Origin: Curtobacterium flaccumfaciens UCD-AKU | GTDB taxonomy: Bacteria > Actinomycetota > Actinomycetes > Actinomycetales > Microbacteriaceae | DNA: 64,000 nt | Direction of reading: 5' to 3' | Assembly: GCF_000349565.1 (NCBI RefSeq) | Contig: NZ_APJN01000047.1 | Coordinates: 1 to 64,000 of the forward strand | Shown here: in pieces, positions 1-8,531 of the stretch | Layout: each line of letters starts with the position of its first letter | Numbering within the stretch: position 1 is the stretch's first letter | Position numbers and translations under genes: made by a program | The notes under the pieces: generated by a model | Database searches by the model: none | The model's input: the letters and a program-made list of their open reading frames with translations, nothing else | Told to the model about the DNA's origin: nothing

Positions 1-732
1 GGCGGCGAAGTAGCCGACGAGCAGCAGGGCGAGGACGACCCAACCGGCGCGGAACGTCGCCCTGTCCGTGATCGCGGCGGTGGGGCTGGTGAGGGCGAGG
101 ACGTCGTACCGCTTCGGGATGCTCTTGCCGAAGTAGGTCAGCAGCATGCCGAGGGAGGCGAGGACGGAGACGATGCCGACGGGGATCATGACGGTGGCGT
201 ACTCGGCGAAGCCGAGGTGGAAGTAGTCGGCGGAGACGATGTTGACCAGGTTCGATACCACGAGCGGCAGGCTGCCGGTGTCGGCGATGAACCCGGTGGC
301 GAGGATGAACCCGAGCGCTGCCTTTTGCGGCATGTTCAGTGCTCGGAGCATCCCGACGACGATCGGGGTGAGGATCAGCGCGGCTCCGTCGTTGGCGAAC
401 ACCGCGGCGATGACGGCACCAAGGCCGACGATGAGGACGAACAGCAGCCGCCCGTTGCCGCGGCCCCAGCGGGCGACGTGGAGGGCTGCCCACTCGAAGA
501 ACCCGGCCTCGTCGAGGATCAACGAGATCAGCACCACCGCGACGAACGTCAGTGTCGCGTTCCAGACAATCCCGACAACGGTCGGGATGTCGGAGAGGCC
601 GACGACGGTGGTGGCGAGGGCGATGACGGCGCCGATGAGCGCGGTGTAGCCGATCGGGAAGCCCTTGGGCTGCCAGATCACCACCACGAGCGTCGCAACG
701 AAGATCGCCGCAGCGACCACAGCCATCACCAT
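1..732 (-). CDS. arsB: Arsenite efflux permease ArsB (3' end outside window)
   Basis: Integral membrane carrier that exports arsenite (and antimonite). Only the N-terminal 244 residues are present and the frame is open to base 1. The visible part follows ArsB closely: the opening segment ends in WQPKG, then come [30 protein letters not shown] and [15 protein letters not shown], with several hydrophobic segments. The ATG at 732 overlaps the TGA of the upstream oxidoreductase (TGATG), so translation is probably coupled; a second ATG lies at 726. It would be co-transcribed with the oxidoreductase and repressed by the divergent ArsR. Confidence is high because the motifs are family-specific. Confidence 0.95.
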   Translation of the reverse strand, partial: MVMAVVAAAIFVATLVVVIWQPKGFPIGYTALIGAVIALATTVVGLSDIPTVVGIVWNATLTFVAVVLISLILDEAGFFEWAALHVARWGRGNGRLLFVLIVGLGAVIAAVFANDGAALILTPIVVGMLRALNMPQKAALGFILATGFIADTGSLPLVVSNLVNIVSADYFHLGFAEYATVMIPVGIVSVLASLGMLLTYFGKSIPKRYDVLALTSPTAAITDRATFRAGWVVLALLLVGYFAA

Positions 733-2132
733 CAGCCGATCACCGCGGCCTGGTTCACTGCAGCCTGGTTCGCGGCGGCGGCGCGTTCCCAGCCCTGCGC
801 GGCGACCTGCACAGCGTCCCACGGGGACCCGAGCGGCGGCGTGTAGCTGAGGTCGAGATCGATGACGTCGTCCACGGTGAGCTCCGCGTGGAGGGCGGTG
901 GCGAACGTGTCGATGCGCTTGCTGATCTCCGCCGTCCGCTGCCCGACGATCTGCGCACCGAGGAGCCGACCGGTGGACTGGTCGCCGGTGACGCTGATGG
1001 TCAGCGGGACGGCGCCCGGGTAGTACCGCTTGTGGTCATCCGCCACCGTCACCCGCGTCAGCGGAGACGCATCCAGTGGGCCGGTCTCGTGCTGGCGAAG
1101 GCCGCTGCGGGCGGCGACCAGGTCGAACACCTTCACCACCTGCGTCCCCACCGAACCGGCGAACGTCTTCGAGCCGCCGAGCATGTTCTCTCCAGCGACA
1201 CGACCCTGCTTGTGCGCCGTCGTCCCGAGCGGCAGCCACGTCGTGCCGAGTAGGCGGTGGTGCGTCACGACGCAGTCACCGGCAGCCCACACGTGCGGCA
1301 CCCCGGTGCGCATGCTCTCGTCGACGACGATCGCGCCGGCCTGCCCGAGCTGCGCGCCGGCGGCGACCGCGAGGTCCGTGACCGGACGGACGCCGACACA
1401 GACGACGACGAGCGCGAACGTGCCCTCGGCGATGCCGGACGCGGAGCTGGTGGCGACGCGCCACTGCCCGCCGGCGGCCGGGGTGATCCCGGTGACGGTG
1501 GCGCCGGTGAGGACCGTCGCGCCGTGGCGGCGGACCTCGGTGGTGACGAGGGAGCCGAGCTCGGGGTCGAGGGTGGAGAGCACTTCCGGGCCGCGCTGGA
1601 TCAGTGTCGTGTCGAACCTGCGGGCAACGAGCCCTTCGGTCATCTCCAGGCCGATGTAGCCAGCACCGACGACCGCGACGCGGCTGCCCGCGGGCAGCAG
1701 CTCGAGGGCGTCGACGACCTGCTCGGCATCAGTCATCGAGTGCAGCAGGTGGATCCCGGGCTCACCGAACGGAACCCCAGCCGGACGGACCGGCTCAGCG
1801 CCAGTCCCGATCAGCAGCTCGTCATAGGAGATCTCCTCCTCGCCGGCGGGACCGGTGACGGTCAGTCGTCGACGGTCGACGTCGACGGCCGAGGCCAACG
1901 TCGAAGAACGCACAGTCATGCCGGCGGCCTCGAGGTCGGCGCGAGTGCGGTGCGCGAGTGACGCTTCCGTCGTGACGTCGCCGGAGACCCAGTACGGGAT
2001 GCCGCAGATGGAGAAGTTCGGGAACTCGTCCGCGAGGACCACGGTCACGTCGGTGGTCGGGTCGAGTTCGCGGGCGCGGAGCGCTGCGGCGATGCCGGCG
2101 TCGCTGCCGCCGACGGCGAGGAGGTGAGTCAT
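732..2132 (-). CDS. FAD/NAD(P)-dependent oxidoreductase of the ars operon (CoA-disulfide reductase-like)
   Basis: Flavoprotein of 466 residues. It has an N-terminal FAD-binding Rossmann motif (GGSDAGIAA, residues 8-16), a single conserved Cys at about 43 in SICGIPYW (the redox-active Cys of the CoA-disulfide reductase/NADH oxidase group), a second dinucleotide fold with GAGYIGLEM near 156, and the AAGDC motif that closes the FAD site. The C-terminal dimerisation domain is complete. Its place directly upstream of arsB and divergent from arsR suggests a role in arsenic or thiol redox chemistry. The substrate cannot be read from sequence. The ATG at 2132 opens the divergent ars intergenic region. 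Confidence 0.85.
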   Translation of the reverse strand: MTHLLAVGGSDAGIAAALRARELDPTTDVTVVLADEFPNFSICGIPYWVSGDVTTEASLAHRTRADLEAAGMTVRSSTLASAVDVDRRRLTVTGPAGEEEISYDELLIGTGAEPVRPAGVPFGEPGIHLLHSMTDAEQVVDALELLPAGSRVAVVGAGYIGLEMTEGLVARRFDTTLIQRGPEVLSTLDPELGSLVTTEVRRHGATVLTGATVTGITPAAGGQWRVATSSASGIAEGTFALVVVCVGVRPVTDLAVAAGAQLGQAGAIVVDESMRTGVPHVWAAGDCVVTHHRLLGTTWLPLGTTAHKQGRVAGENMLGGSKTFAGSVGTQVVKVFDLVAARSGLRQHETGPLDASPLTRVTVADDHKRYYPGAVPLTISVTGDQSTGRLLGAQIVGQRTAEISKRIDTFATALHAELTVDDVIDLDLSYTPPLGSPWDAVQVAAQGWERAAAANQAAVNQAAVIG

Positions 2133-2180
2133 CAGGCTGGTCCTTCACGGATCGAGCGGGAGCCGGAACCCGGCGAGTAC

Positions 2181-2203
2181 ATCGAAACACGTCGATATCG
2201 ACG
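2181..2203. promoter_or_regulatory. Probable ArsR operator in the divergent ars promoter region
   Basis: A perfect 14-bp palindrome, CGTCGATATCGACG (2190-2203), overlaps a second inverted pair ATCGA (2181-2185) / TCGAT (2192-2196). It sits between the divergent oxidoreductase and arsR genes, where ArsR repressors bind. Assignment to ArsR is inference from position and symmetry. Confidence 0.6.
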
Positions 2204-2248
2204 AACGCAAATATAGACGCGTGTCGAAGTCCGTGGGATGATGAGCCC

Positions 2249-2602
2249 ATGACGATCGAGCTGCTTCCCATTCAGGACGTCACCGCGTGCTGCTCGCCCG
2301 TCACCACCGAGGCGATGGACCAGGCATCCGCCGAGGTCCTCGCGAAGTCGCTCAAGGCGATCGCCGACCCGGCACGGCTCCGGCTGATCTCGATGGTCGC
2401 TGCGCACGAGGGCGCCGAGGCCTGCGTGTGTGACCTGCAGGAACCGCTCGGCCTGTCGCAGCCGACCGTGTCACACCATCTGAAGGTCCTCGTTGACGCC
2501 GGGATCCTGCACCGCGAGAAGCGCGGCACCTGGGCGTACTTCTCCCTCGTCCCCGGTGCGCTCGACACCCTCGCCGGCCTCATCACCGCGCCGGCGAAGT
2601 AG
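2249..2602 (+). CDS. arsR: ArsR family metalloregulator
   Basis: Winged-helix repressor of 117 residues that releases DNA on binding arsenite. The recognition helix region LGLSQPTVSHHLKVL (about 68-82) is typical of the family. Possible ligands are an N-terminal Cys-Cys pair (C14, C15) and a CVC pair (C59, C61) just before the recognition helix, so the protein carries both the corynebacterial-type N-terminal pair and the Escherichia-type CxC pair. It is divergent from the oxidoreductase-arsB operon and probably autoregulated through the palindrome upstream. Confidence 0.95.
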   Translation: MTIELLPIQDVTACCSPVTTEAMDQASAEVLAKSLKAIADPARLRLISMVAAHEGAEACVCDLQEPLGLSQPTVSHHLKVLVDAGILHREKRGTWAYFSLVPGALDTLAGLITAPAK

Positions 2603-2686
2603 CCACCGCGATCTGGTGGCACGAAGTGCTTGCCGAATGTCCGCCGGTCGTGTCAGAATCCTCCTGCGTTCATAGTGCGCGCCTAC

Positions 2687-2713
2687 GGCCGGTCTTCTGG
2701 ATCGGCTTTTTTC
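2687..2713 (+). terminator. Intrinsic terminator after arsR
   Basis: Stem GCCGGTC / GGATCGGC (one mismatch) with a TTCT loop, followed by TTTTTT. It lies about 85 bases downstream of arsR. Confidence 0.65.
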
Positions 2714-2825
2714 ATGCCCGCTTGCTCCGCTACCCTGAGGTTGCTCGGCACGCGTCTGCCCGGAATCTCGCGGGTGTCGCATAGGCGCTTTACGCTGACG
2801 CTCAAGACGGCACCATGCTGTCTCC

Positions 2826-2853
2826 GGCCGGCCCTCTCGGGACCGGCCTTTTT
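2826..2853 (+). terminator. Second intrinsic terminator
   Basis: Stem GGCCGG / CCGGCC around CCCTCTCGGGA, followed by TTTTT. The sequence after the stem repeats that of the first terminator. Confidence 0.65.
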
Positions 2854-3002
2854 CATGCCCTGATCTGACTCGGGCATCCGCAGGAAGCTCTCGCCGTTCC
2901 TGCCGTCCGCCGAGCGCGCTTCGACGCGCGCCGGCGCCCCCGTACCCCCACCCGAGGACGGGTGGGTTCTGGCCACACCTGGCCAACCCCGAAGGTGGCA
3001 TC

Positions 3003-3230
3003 ATGCCCATCACCGACACGGTGGACATGCTGACGGCCTCCGGTGGTACTGCTGCCCTGACTGGCGTCATCGCCGTCGTCGGCGGCGTGCTCAGCGCGTT
3101 CCTGTCCAAGCAGGTCGTCGCGCTGATCCAGCACGTCATCGACGTCATCGACGATCGCACGCTGGCCAAGGATCCCGAGCGCGCTCGCGTCGTCGCAGAA
3201 CTGCGTCGAGCCCGCCGCGGGCAGCAGTAA
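3003..3230 (+). CDS. Small membrane-associated protein (75 aa), unknown
   Basis: Seventy-five residues with one hydrophobic stretch (about residues 18-36, GTAALTGVIAVVGGVLSAFL), an amphipathic continuation rich in V/I, and a basic arginine-rich tail ending RRARRGQQ. A good ribosome-binding site, GAAGGTGG, precedes the ATG. No family is recognised; the profile resembles small phage or plasmid holin-like or anchor proteins, but this is only a resemblance. It stands alone between arsR and the converging YhcG-type gene. Confidence 0.55.
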   Translation: MPITDTVDMLTASGGTAALTGVIAVVGGVLSAFLSKQVVALIQHVIDVIDDRTLAKDPERARVVAELRRARRGQQ

Positions 3231-3324
3231 CCACCGGTTAAGAAAGCCGCCCCTCATTCGGTCAGGAGAGCTCTGTCTGCTTGTTGTAGCGAAAACGAAG
3301 GTTTCTGGTGGCACGTCATCCTGA

Positions 3325-4356
3325 TCAGGACTCGAGTCTGTCGGTCTCTGTCGCCAGTGCGGCTGCGAGGTCGGCCTCTGAAGGCAGAGCTGCGCGGACC
3401 GCGGGTGGGAGGAGGTCGTAGCTGGCAACACCGATCGGGTTCTGCTGTCCCGCGAGGGAGTAGCGGACGACGGCGTCGTTCTTGTCGGCGACCAGCAGCA
3501 GGCCGACGGTGTCCGCGTGCTGGGGTCGGCGGAGCTTGTCGTCGACGAGTGCGACGTAGAAGCCGAGCTGGCCGAGGTACTCCGGCTTGAACTTCCCGGT
3601 CTTGAGCTCGATGACGACGTACCGGAGCTGCTCGACGTGGAAGAAGAGTAGGTCAACGTAGAAGTCGTCGCCGTCGACGTCGAAGTGCATCTGCCGGCCG
3701 ACGAACGCGAAGCCCTCGCCGAGCTCGCGGAGGGTGTCGATGATCCGGTCCACGAGTGCCTGCTCGAGGTGGCGTTCCTTCGCGTCCCCGTCGAGGGCGA
3801 GGAAGTCCAGCACGTACGGGTCCTTCGTGATCTGCTGCGCCAGATCCGAGTCGCCCGGTGGAAGGATCTCGGCGAAGTTCGTCGGTGCCGCCTGCAGGCG
3901 GGTGTGCGCTGCGGTACGGATCTGGTGCTCGAGGACGTTCCGTGACCACCCGTTCGCGGCCGCCTGGGCGGCGTACCAGTCGCGGAGCTCGTGGTCATCG
4001 AGCCGGTCGAGGAGGACAGTGATGTGCCCCCAGGGCAGTTGTCCAACAGCCTGTTGGACAACTGCATCCGCCGACCACTCCCCCGCGAACCGGCGCATGT
4101 AGAACAGATTCGCCCGCGAGAAGCCCTTCATCTCCGGGAACTCAGCACGCAGATCCGTCGCGAGCCGGCCGATGACGTTGCTCCCCCACCCCTCGTCGCC
4201 CTGGCGCTGCAGGATCGTTGCACCGATCCCCCAGTACAGACGGATGAGTTCCGTATTCACGCGGCGCTGCGCAGTGAACCGGGCAGCGCGCACTTGCTGC
4301 TTCAGCTCGGCAAGAGCAGCGGCATACCCGGATACGGCTGGCGACGAATCAGACAT
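3325..4356 (-). CDS. PDDEXK nuclease-family protein (DUF1016, YhcG type)
   Basis: About 343 residues. The N-terminal DUF1016 region (LYWGIGATI, GFSRANLFYMRRF, VGQLPWGHITVLLDRL) is followed by a C-terminal PD-(D/E)xK nuclease fold with DFYVDLLFFH and YVVIELKTGKF, which carry the expected acidic and E-x-K residues. Family members are thought to be DNA nucleases linked to mobile elements or defence; the precise target is unknown. The ATG at 4356 is preferred over a GTG one codon earlier. No partner gene is adjacent. A 31-bp perfect palindrome lies inside the coding sequence (4035-4065). Confidence 0.85.
   Translation of the reverse strand: MSDSSPAVSGYAAALAELKQQVRAARFTAQRRVNTELIRLYWGIGATILQRQGDEGWGSNVIGRLATDLRAEFPEMKGFSRANLFYMRRFAGEWSADAVVQQAVGQLPWGHITVLLDRLDDHELRDWYAAQAAANGWSRNVLEHQIRTAAHTRLQAAPTNFAEILPPGDSDLAQQITKDPYVLDFLALDGDAKERHLEQALVDRIIDTLRELGEGFAFVGRQMHFDVDGDDFYVDLLFFHVEQLRYVVIELKTGKFKPEYLGQLGFYVALVDDKLRRPQHADTVGLLLVADKNDAVVRYSLAGQQNPIGVASYDLLPPAVRAALPSEADLAAALATETDRLES
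4035..4065. repeat. 31-bp perfect palindrome inside the YhcG-type gene
   Basis: Two 15-base arms (GCAGTTGTCCAACAG and its reverse complement) around a single C at 4050. It encodes the VVQQAVGQL segment. The core CAACAGCCTGTTG recurs at 12744-12756. Confidence 0.9.
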
Positions 4357-4463
4357 CACGCTCAGTCTGCCCGACCAGCCGATCGGGAGAAGAACAATCG
4401 CAGCGTTCTAGGGGATCAGCTATGACAGGGTGGAGAGGATCCCCGAGCGAAAGGCGACCTCCC

Positions 4464-4808
4464 ATGGCGCAGAAAGTCACCACGCACCTCGTCGACGACC
4501 TCACCGGCGACACCATCGAAGACGGCAAAGGCCGCACCGTCACGTTCGGCTTCGACGGCAGCAACTACGAGATTGACCTCACCGACGACAACGCCGACGC
4601 GCTCCGCGAAGCGTTCTCCGACTACATCGCCGCCGCCCGCAAGGTCACCAGCCGCGCCGGCCGCACCAGTGCCGGCAGCGCGCCGAAGCGCGGCAACTCG
4701 GAAGAGCTCGCGAAGATCCGCGAATGGGCCAACGCGAACGGCCACGAAGTCTCCTCCCGCGGCCGCATCAGCCAGGCCGTCCGCGACGCATACGACGCCG
4801 CACACTGA
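4464..4808 (+). CDS. lsr2: Lsr2-family nucleoid-associated protein
   Basis: DNA-bridging xenogeneic silencer of actinobacteria, 114 residues from the ATG at 4464 (upstream AAAGGCGACC). The N-terminal dimerisation domain starts MAQKVTTHLVDDLTG. The C-terminal AT-hook-like DNA-binding domain contains WANANGHEVSSRGRI, with the RGR minor-groove motif, and ends QAVRDAYDAAH. Plasmid copies of Lsr2 commonly dampen expression of transferred AT-richer genes; the adjacent low-GC parA/PIN block would be a natural target, but that is inference. A strong hairpin follows the stop codon. Confidence 0.95.
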   Translation: MAQKVTTHLVDDLTGDTIEDGKGRTVTFGFDGSNYEIDLTDDNADALREAFSDYIAAARKVTSRAGRTSAGSAPKRGNSEELAKIREWANANGHEVSSRGRISQAVRDAYDAAH

Positions 4809-4826
4809 CGCCACTCCCCCACGAAA

Positions 4827-4861
4827 AGAGCCGGGCGCCCTCGAGGGCGGCCGGCTCTTCT
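4827..4861 (+). terminator. Terminator after lsr2
   Basis: Stem AGAGCCGG / CCGGCTCT enclosing a second palindrome (GCCCTCGAGGGC), then TTCTC. It sits between converging lsr2 and the PIN gene and may work in both directions. Confidence 0.6.
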
Positions 4862-4926
4862 CATTGGCACCGATACGGCGCTCTAATGTCAGTTGCGCCG
4901 ACTTACTGGAAGCTGCGCCACTCTAC

Positions 4927-5871
4927 CTACGCCCCCGCTACCGCGGGGGTTTCGAACCTGAAGTTCAGATTGAGATCGTCGACCTCACTCGGTTCCACTT
5001 CCTGCGTATTTGCATTGAAGGAAAGCCAACCGGTAAACTTTCCACTCGCCCAGACCGCTCCACCAACAGTATCTACAAGCGTTACGTCCGCCGATACTAA
5101 CATTAACCCACCTGCGTCGATGACGTAAGCAGGCCCAAACCCGGCTTTATCCACTGCAACACTCGACGAGAGCGCTTTCTCCACCGTGTAATCTGCGGAT
5201 TCAACCTCCTCTAGAAGCGCAATGCACTGACCTCGAATTGAATCAGCGAACGCCTCCTTCAGATCATCTGAAGAGATCGGCGGGGATGCGACTTTTGCCG
5301 CGATCGTCGACAGATACTCGTTAGCACTGTGGTAATAATGAATTTGCCCAGCTGCATCCAATAACTCAACCTCAAGATCAGGATGAAGTCCGTTTTTTCC
5401 GAAGTCTTTCGTGTTGTTAGTAACAAAATGAACCTCGTGTCCATCCTTGACAAGCGAAGCAATCGTCAACCAGATCGCACTATCGCGACCCCCCACGCCA
5501 TTGCGTGCTGGTGTAATCCTCAAAGCCTCGCGGCGAAAAGCTTCCACGGCATGCGAGCCCTCAAGCGGAAGGATTTTCAGCCTCGACCTCAAAGCCTTCT
5601 CGTAGCTTTTGGCTACTTCCTCTGCTGTTGGCACATAGGAGAGCGCTAGGGTAGTGAAATTCGAAAGACGAGAGTGAGCGGCAAATAGATCCGCAACGGC
5701 TTCCCCTGCTGTCTCTCGGCGAAGATTCACCGCCTCGTCGACCGAAACTTCACTTGCTACCGCCTCGACGCCGGTCGTGCGACACAGGTGGAACAAGGCG
5801 GCCCAAAACGAGCTTTCGAAATTGCCTTTCACCGGAAGGGCGTTGGTGTCGAAGACTAGGTATGACGTCAT
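4927..5871 (-). CDS. PIN-domain protein (putative ribonuclease) paired with a ParA-like ATPase
   Basis: Protein of 314 residues. The N-terminal PIN fold (residues 1-165) shows DTN at 8-10, a second acidic stretch (SEVSVDEA), GGRDSAIW near 129 and FVTNNTKDFG near 150, which supply the usual metal-binding acidic residues. The C-terminal half (about 165-314) is not recognised and resembles a beta-rich sensing or binding domain. The gene starts 8 bases after the ParA-like ATPase and is clearly lower in GC than its flanks, so the two genes probably arrived together. Cleavage of RNA is known for PIN families; the target and the role of the ATPase are unknown. A defence or toxin function is plausible. 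Confidence 0.75.
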   Translation of the reverse strand: MTSYLVFDTNALPVKGNFESSFWAALFHLCRTTGVEAVASEVSVDEAVNLRRETAGEAVADLFAAHSRLSNFTTLALSYVPTAEEVAKSYEKALRSRLKILPLEGSHAVEAFRREALRITPARNGVGGRDSAIWLTIASLVKDGHEVHFVTNNTKDFGKNGLHPDLEVELLDAAGQIHYYHSANEYLSTIAAKVASPPISSDDLKEAFADSIRGQCIALLEEVESADYTVEKALSSSVAVDKAGFGPAYVIDAGGLMLVSADVTLVDTVGGAVWASGKFTGWLSFNANTQEVEPSEVDDLNLNFRFETPAVAGA

Positions 5872-5879
5872 CGGTACAC

Positions 5880-6887
5880 CTATGCCAAGTCCTCCATGGT
5901 CACGCTGTTGAGGCGCTCCACGATCGTCAATGCCAGTCGCTCAAAGTCTATCTGCGTGTCCTTGGCGCGAGTATATTGGGACCCGCGAGCTTCAGTCCCG
6001 CTGAGCTCGAAGATGGCTGAATTAGACTCCTGAGCTAGCGGAACAAGGCTGGATAAGTTTCTTACTCGTCCAATTTGCCCCGGCCCATGCGGCGTCGCAA
6101 TCCCGGCCTCTTTCAAGCGGGCCACGATCTCTTCCTCGTAAGCACTAGGGATCTGGTCGAGCCATCGCTTGAAGGCAGCAGCTGGGGCACTTCTATAAGA
6201 AGCGAACTGCTGGCTGATATAGCCCAGTGGCACTGGCACGCCTGGGAAAAATCCTTCAGGGAGCTGCGAGCGCACATCGGAGCGCTCAGCGGATTTGACA
6301 GCTACGCGCCAGTCCTCAACCCAGTTAGCAAGGCTGTTGCCGACGCTGGGCAGAGCGGTGAGAGAGAACAAGTCCGGGGCAAGCGGAACTACGAACCCGT
6401 CGGAACCGAGCAAGACCACCCTATTTAAGGCACCGACGCTCGGACCCAAATCGATGAAGACGAAGTCAGCCTGAATGCTTCTGGCTGCATCTTTAACGAG
6501 GCGGAAAAGAGCCGACGATCGCTGGAACCCCTGATACCGTCCAGCCAAACTATCCACCCAAGCGTCCGGGAGAATCTCCTCGTATTCACTTAGGCGAATA
6601 TTCCCAGGAATAAGCCAGGCATTATCGCGGATTCGCACAGGGTCGATGTTCAGCGGCTCTCCAACCGCCCGAATAACAGGGACCAACGCGTCATAGATCG
6701 TCGCTTTTGCTTCGATCGCCTCTTGAAAGCGATCAGCGTCGAGCGCCGTTCCGGTGAGATTTGCTTGCGCATCAGCATCAACAAAGAGCACTCGTCTCCC
6801 AGTCTCCGCCAGAGCGAGGCCGACATTGAATACGAGAGTCGTCTTTCCGACTCCACCCTTGTGGTTGAAAAACGAGACGATCTTCAT
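5880..6887 (-). CDS. ParA/MinD-like ATPase, first gene of the ParA + PIN pair
   Basis: P-loop ATPase of 335 residues with a canonical deviant Walker A, KGGVGKTT at 10-17, Walker A' FVDADAQAN at 35-43, and VFIDLGPSVG as switch II. It is longer than plasmid ParA proteins and has a distinctive C-terminal part with a conserved-looking SYRSAPAAAFKRWLDQIP region. No ParB or centromere repeats lie nearby, and the partner gene encodes a PIN domain, so a partition role is unlikely. It begins with ATG preceded by GAAAGGT. Low GC compared with neighbours suggests recent transfer. Confidence 0.8.
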   Translation of the reverse strand: MKIVSFFNHKGGVGKTTLVFNVGLALAETGRRVLFVDADAQANLTGTALDADRFQEAIEAKATIYDALVPVIRAVGEPLNIDPVRIRDNAWLIPGNIRLSEYEEILPDAWVDSLAGRYQGFQRSSALFRLVKDAARSIQADFVFIDLGPSVGALNRVVLLGSDGFVVPLAPDLFSLTALPSVGNSLANWVEDWRVAVKSAERSDVRSQLPEGFFPGVPVPLGYISQQFASYRSAPAAAFKRWLDQIPSAYEEEIVARLKEAGIATPHGPGQIGRVRNLSSLVPLAQESNSAIFELSGTEARGSQYTRAKDTQIDFERLALTIVERLNSVTMEDLA

Positions 6888-7370
6888 GCGTACCTTTCAG
6901 CTCGACTCGCGCAAGCCTACAGATCGAGGTCGCCGCGTAACAGAGCAAGCGGCTCGTAGGGGTCTCTTCAAGCGCCACCACGACTCCGGGGGGATTGGTC
7001 GTCCCGCAGCTTCCCGCGCCATCAGGCTCACCCCGAAGCGGTCTTGGAAACCGGGACGGCGCGGAGACCCCAAGGCGGTAGGCCTCGCCCCTCGATGCAC
7101 AGAACCCACGAGCGGACCCAGCGCCGTCCTGATGGGCAATGAAGGGTTTCTGCCGTGTTGCTTTGCGGTATACCCCGTCGCGTCACCGCCGACGAGCGAC
7201 GACCCCGTGGTTCTGAACCGCCGTGTCCGCTTTGTGCCACAGGTGCGCACGGGGGTCTAGAGGTGGTGCAGCATCTGACCGAGGGCAGCGCACACGTCTG
7301 CGTGACTTCGAGCTGGACAAGGCCCGGGCCCGGGCCGTTGGTGCACTCAGCGAGACTCCGGCTGGATCGA
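6888..7370. other. Gap without recognisable genes
   Basis: About 480 bases upstream of the ParA + PIN pair. Open frames here have no start signals or recognisable composition. No clear repeat or RNA was seen; it may hold the promoter of the ParA + PIN pair and the 3' untranslated part of the small membrane gene. Confidence 0.4.
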
Positions 7371-7550
7371 TCAGAGCGCTCGGCGGAGGGCCTGCAGGAA
7401 CGTCCGGATGCTGTCCCCCAGGTTGTCGTCGCCGATGGCGACTAAGGCTACGCCGGCGACGATGCAGGTGATGAGCAGCAGGACTGCCCCGTACCGTAAG
7501 ACCCACGGCCGGCTGGTGACCGCCCGGTCGAGGCGAGATCGCCGACGCAC
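7371..7550 (-). CDS. Small single-pass membrane protein, unknown
   Basis: Fifty-nine residues from a GTG at 7550, just 7 bases after the stop of the DUF1266 gene. An arginine-rich start (RRRSRLDRAV) is followed by a clear transmembrane segment (about residues 18-38, rich in L, I, V and A) and a short tail ending LQALRRAL. No family is recognised. The positive-inside charge pattern and the close spacing to the upstream gene support a real gene. Confidence 0.5.
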   Translation of the reverse strand: MRRRSRLDRAVTSRPWVLRYGAVLLLITCIVAGVALVAIGDDNLGDSIRTFLQALRRAL

Positions 7551-7557
7551 AACACCG

Positions 7558-8319
7558 CTACCAGGCGGTTGCGTGCCAGGGAGAGTCCTCCGCGGACAGT
7601 AGGGAGTCTCGGGCGCTGGTGAACTTGTCGAGTTCCTGATCAACCGGGTTCCGGACGTCGGTGGCGCTCCAGAACGCTCGGCCGGTGACGAATGCGTCAC
7701 CGAACTCTGCCCAGGAGTGGTGGTGCTCCCGGGAGATGGCGACGAAGTCCCCCAGCAGAGCGAATGCCTCCGAGTCGTTGGTGAAGCCAGCGTCGACGGC
7801 GAGACGTGACAGTTGAACCGCGCGTGCGCAGTCCCACGCGGCAATCGAGGTCGGCAGCGGTTCTGGCAGCGCCGCGTGACCGCCGAGCATCGCGGAATTG
7901 AACCATCCTTCGCACAGCAGCGCCGCCTGCGGTGGGTCGAGTTCCAGCCGTTGCGCGTCAGCAGCCGCCTTCGCTGTCAGTCCGCGCGTTTCTTTGCGAT
8001 TCATGCGTTGCGCGAACGCGGACTCGACCAGCGGCGCGATGACTGGGTACATGCTCCGGTGGCCGCTCTCACGCAACCACGTCATCGTCGACAGGTAGGA
8101 GTCGTTGTCGTGGACGTCCCATGCGCTCGCGAGGAGCTTCGCGGCAGTGCGGGCGTCTGCTTCCATCGTCAGCGCGTTGATCGGCAGGCTCCCCTCTGCC
8201 GCGTAAACGTGCCCCATCGCAAGAGCGCGCTGTTCGCGGGGCGTCAGCGCACGAGCACCCTCGAGGACGTTGAAGACGGAACCGCTGAACATGGCCTTGA
8301 ACACGGAGAAGAGTCCCAC
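7558..8319 (-). CDS. DUF1266 domain-containing protein
   Basis: Protein of 253 residues that matches the DUF1266 pattern: AWDVHDNDSYLSTMTWLRESGHR near residue 65 (a repeated AWD plus W-L motif), then AWDCARAVQLSRLAVDAG, and a C-terminal HHSWAEFGDAFVTGRAFW. The domain occurs in proteins of unknown function, often beside DUF4190-like and other small membrane proteins, as here. The GTG at 8319 is preceded by GAAAGGCATC. No enzymatic residues can be assigned. Confidence 0.75.
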   Translation of the reverse strand: MGLFSVFKAMFSGSVFNVLEGARALTPREQRALAMGHVYAAEGSLPINALTMEADARTAAKLLASAWDVHDNDSYLSTMTWLRESGHRSMYPVIAPLVESAFAQRMNRKETRGLTAKAAADAQRLELDPPQAALLCEGWFNSAMLGGHAALPEPLPTSIAAWDCARAVQLSRLAVDAGFTNDSEAFALLGDFVAISREHHHSWAEFGDAFVTGRAFWSATDVRNPVDQELDKFTSARDSLLSAEDSPWHATAW

Positions 8320-8531
8320 GAGATGCCTTTCGTGTCGTTGCGAGTTGCGACGAACTCGCCGCGCGGATGACCGTAGCGGCGCAGCATTTCTGTGTGGAAG
8401 CGCTTACAAAAAGGAGCTCGCAGCAGCCTGCCGTCGGTCCGCTCCCCATGACCGGCTTCTCACGACCCAGCGGACAAGCGATTTTTGAGACAGTTCTCGC
8501 AATAAATAGATGTGAGATACGGTCCTCCACC

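Larger units (their letters stand above)
2603..3002. other. Gap with two look-alike terminators
   Basis: No convincing gene. It holds two intrinsic terminators on the + strand (2687-2713 and 2826-2853), each ending in a T-run followed by CATGCCC. The second half (2864-2990) shows no clear feature apart from a ribosome-binding site (GAAGGTGG) for the small gene at 3003. A short RNA made between the two terminators is possible but not shown. Confidence 0.4.

Noticed and set aside
4035-4065. The palindrome in the YhcG-type gene as a dif/XerCD site
   Set aside because: A dif site has two partly different 11-bp arms around a 6-bp centre; this is a perfect palindrome with a one-base centre, inside a gene.
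5880-6887. The low-GC ParA as a second partition system
   Set aside because: No DNA-binding partner or centromere repeats are nearby, and the next gene encodes a PIN domain.
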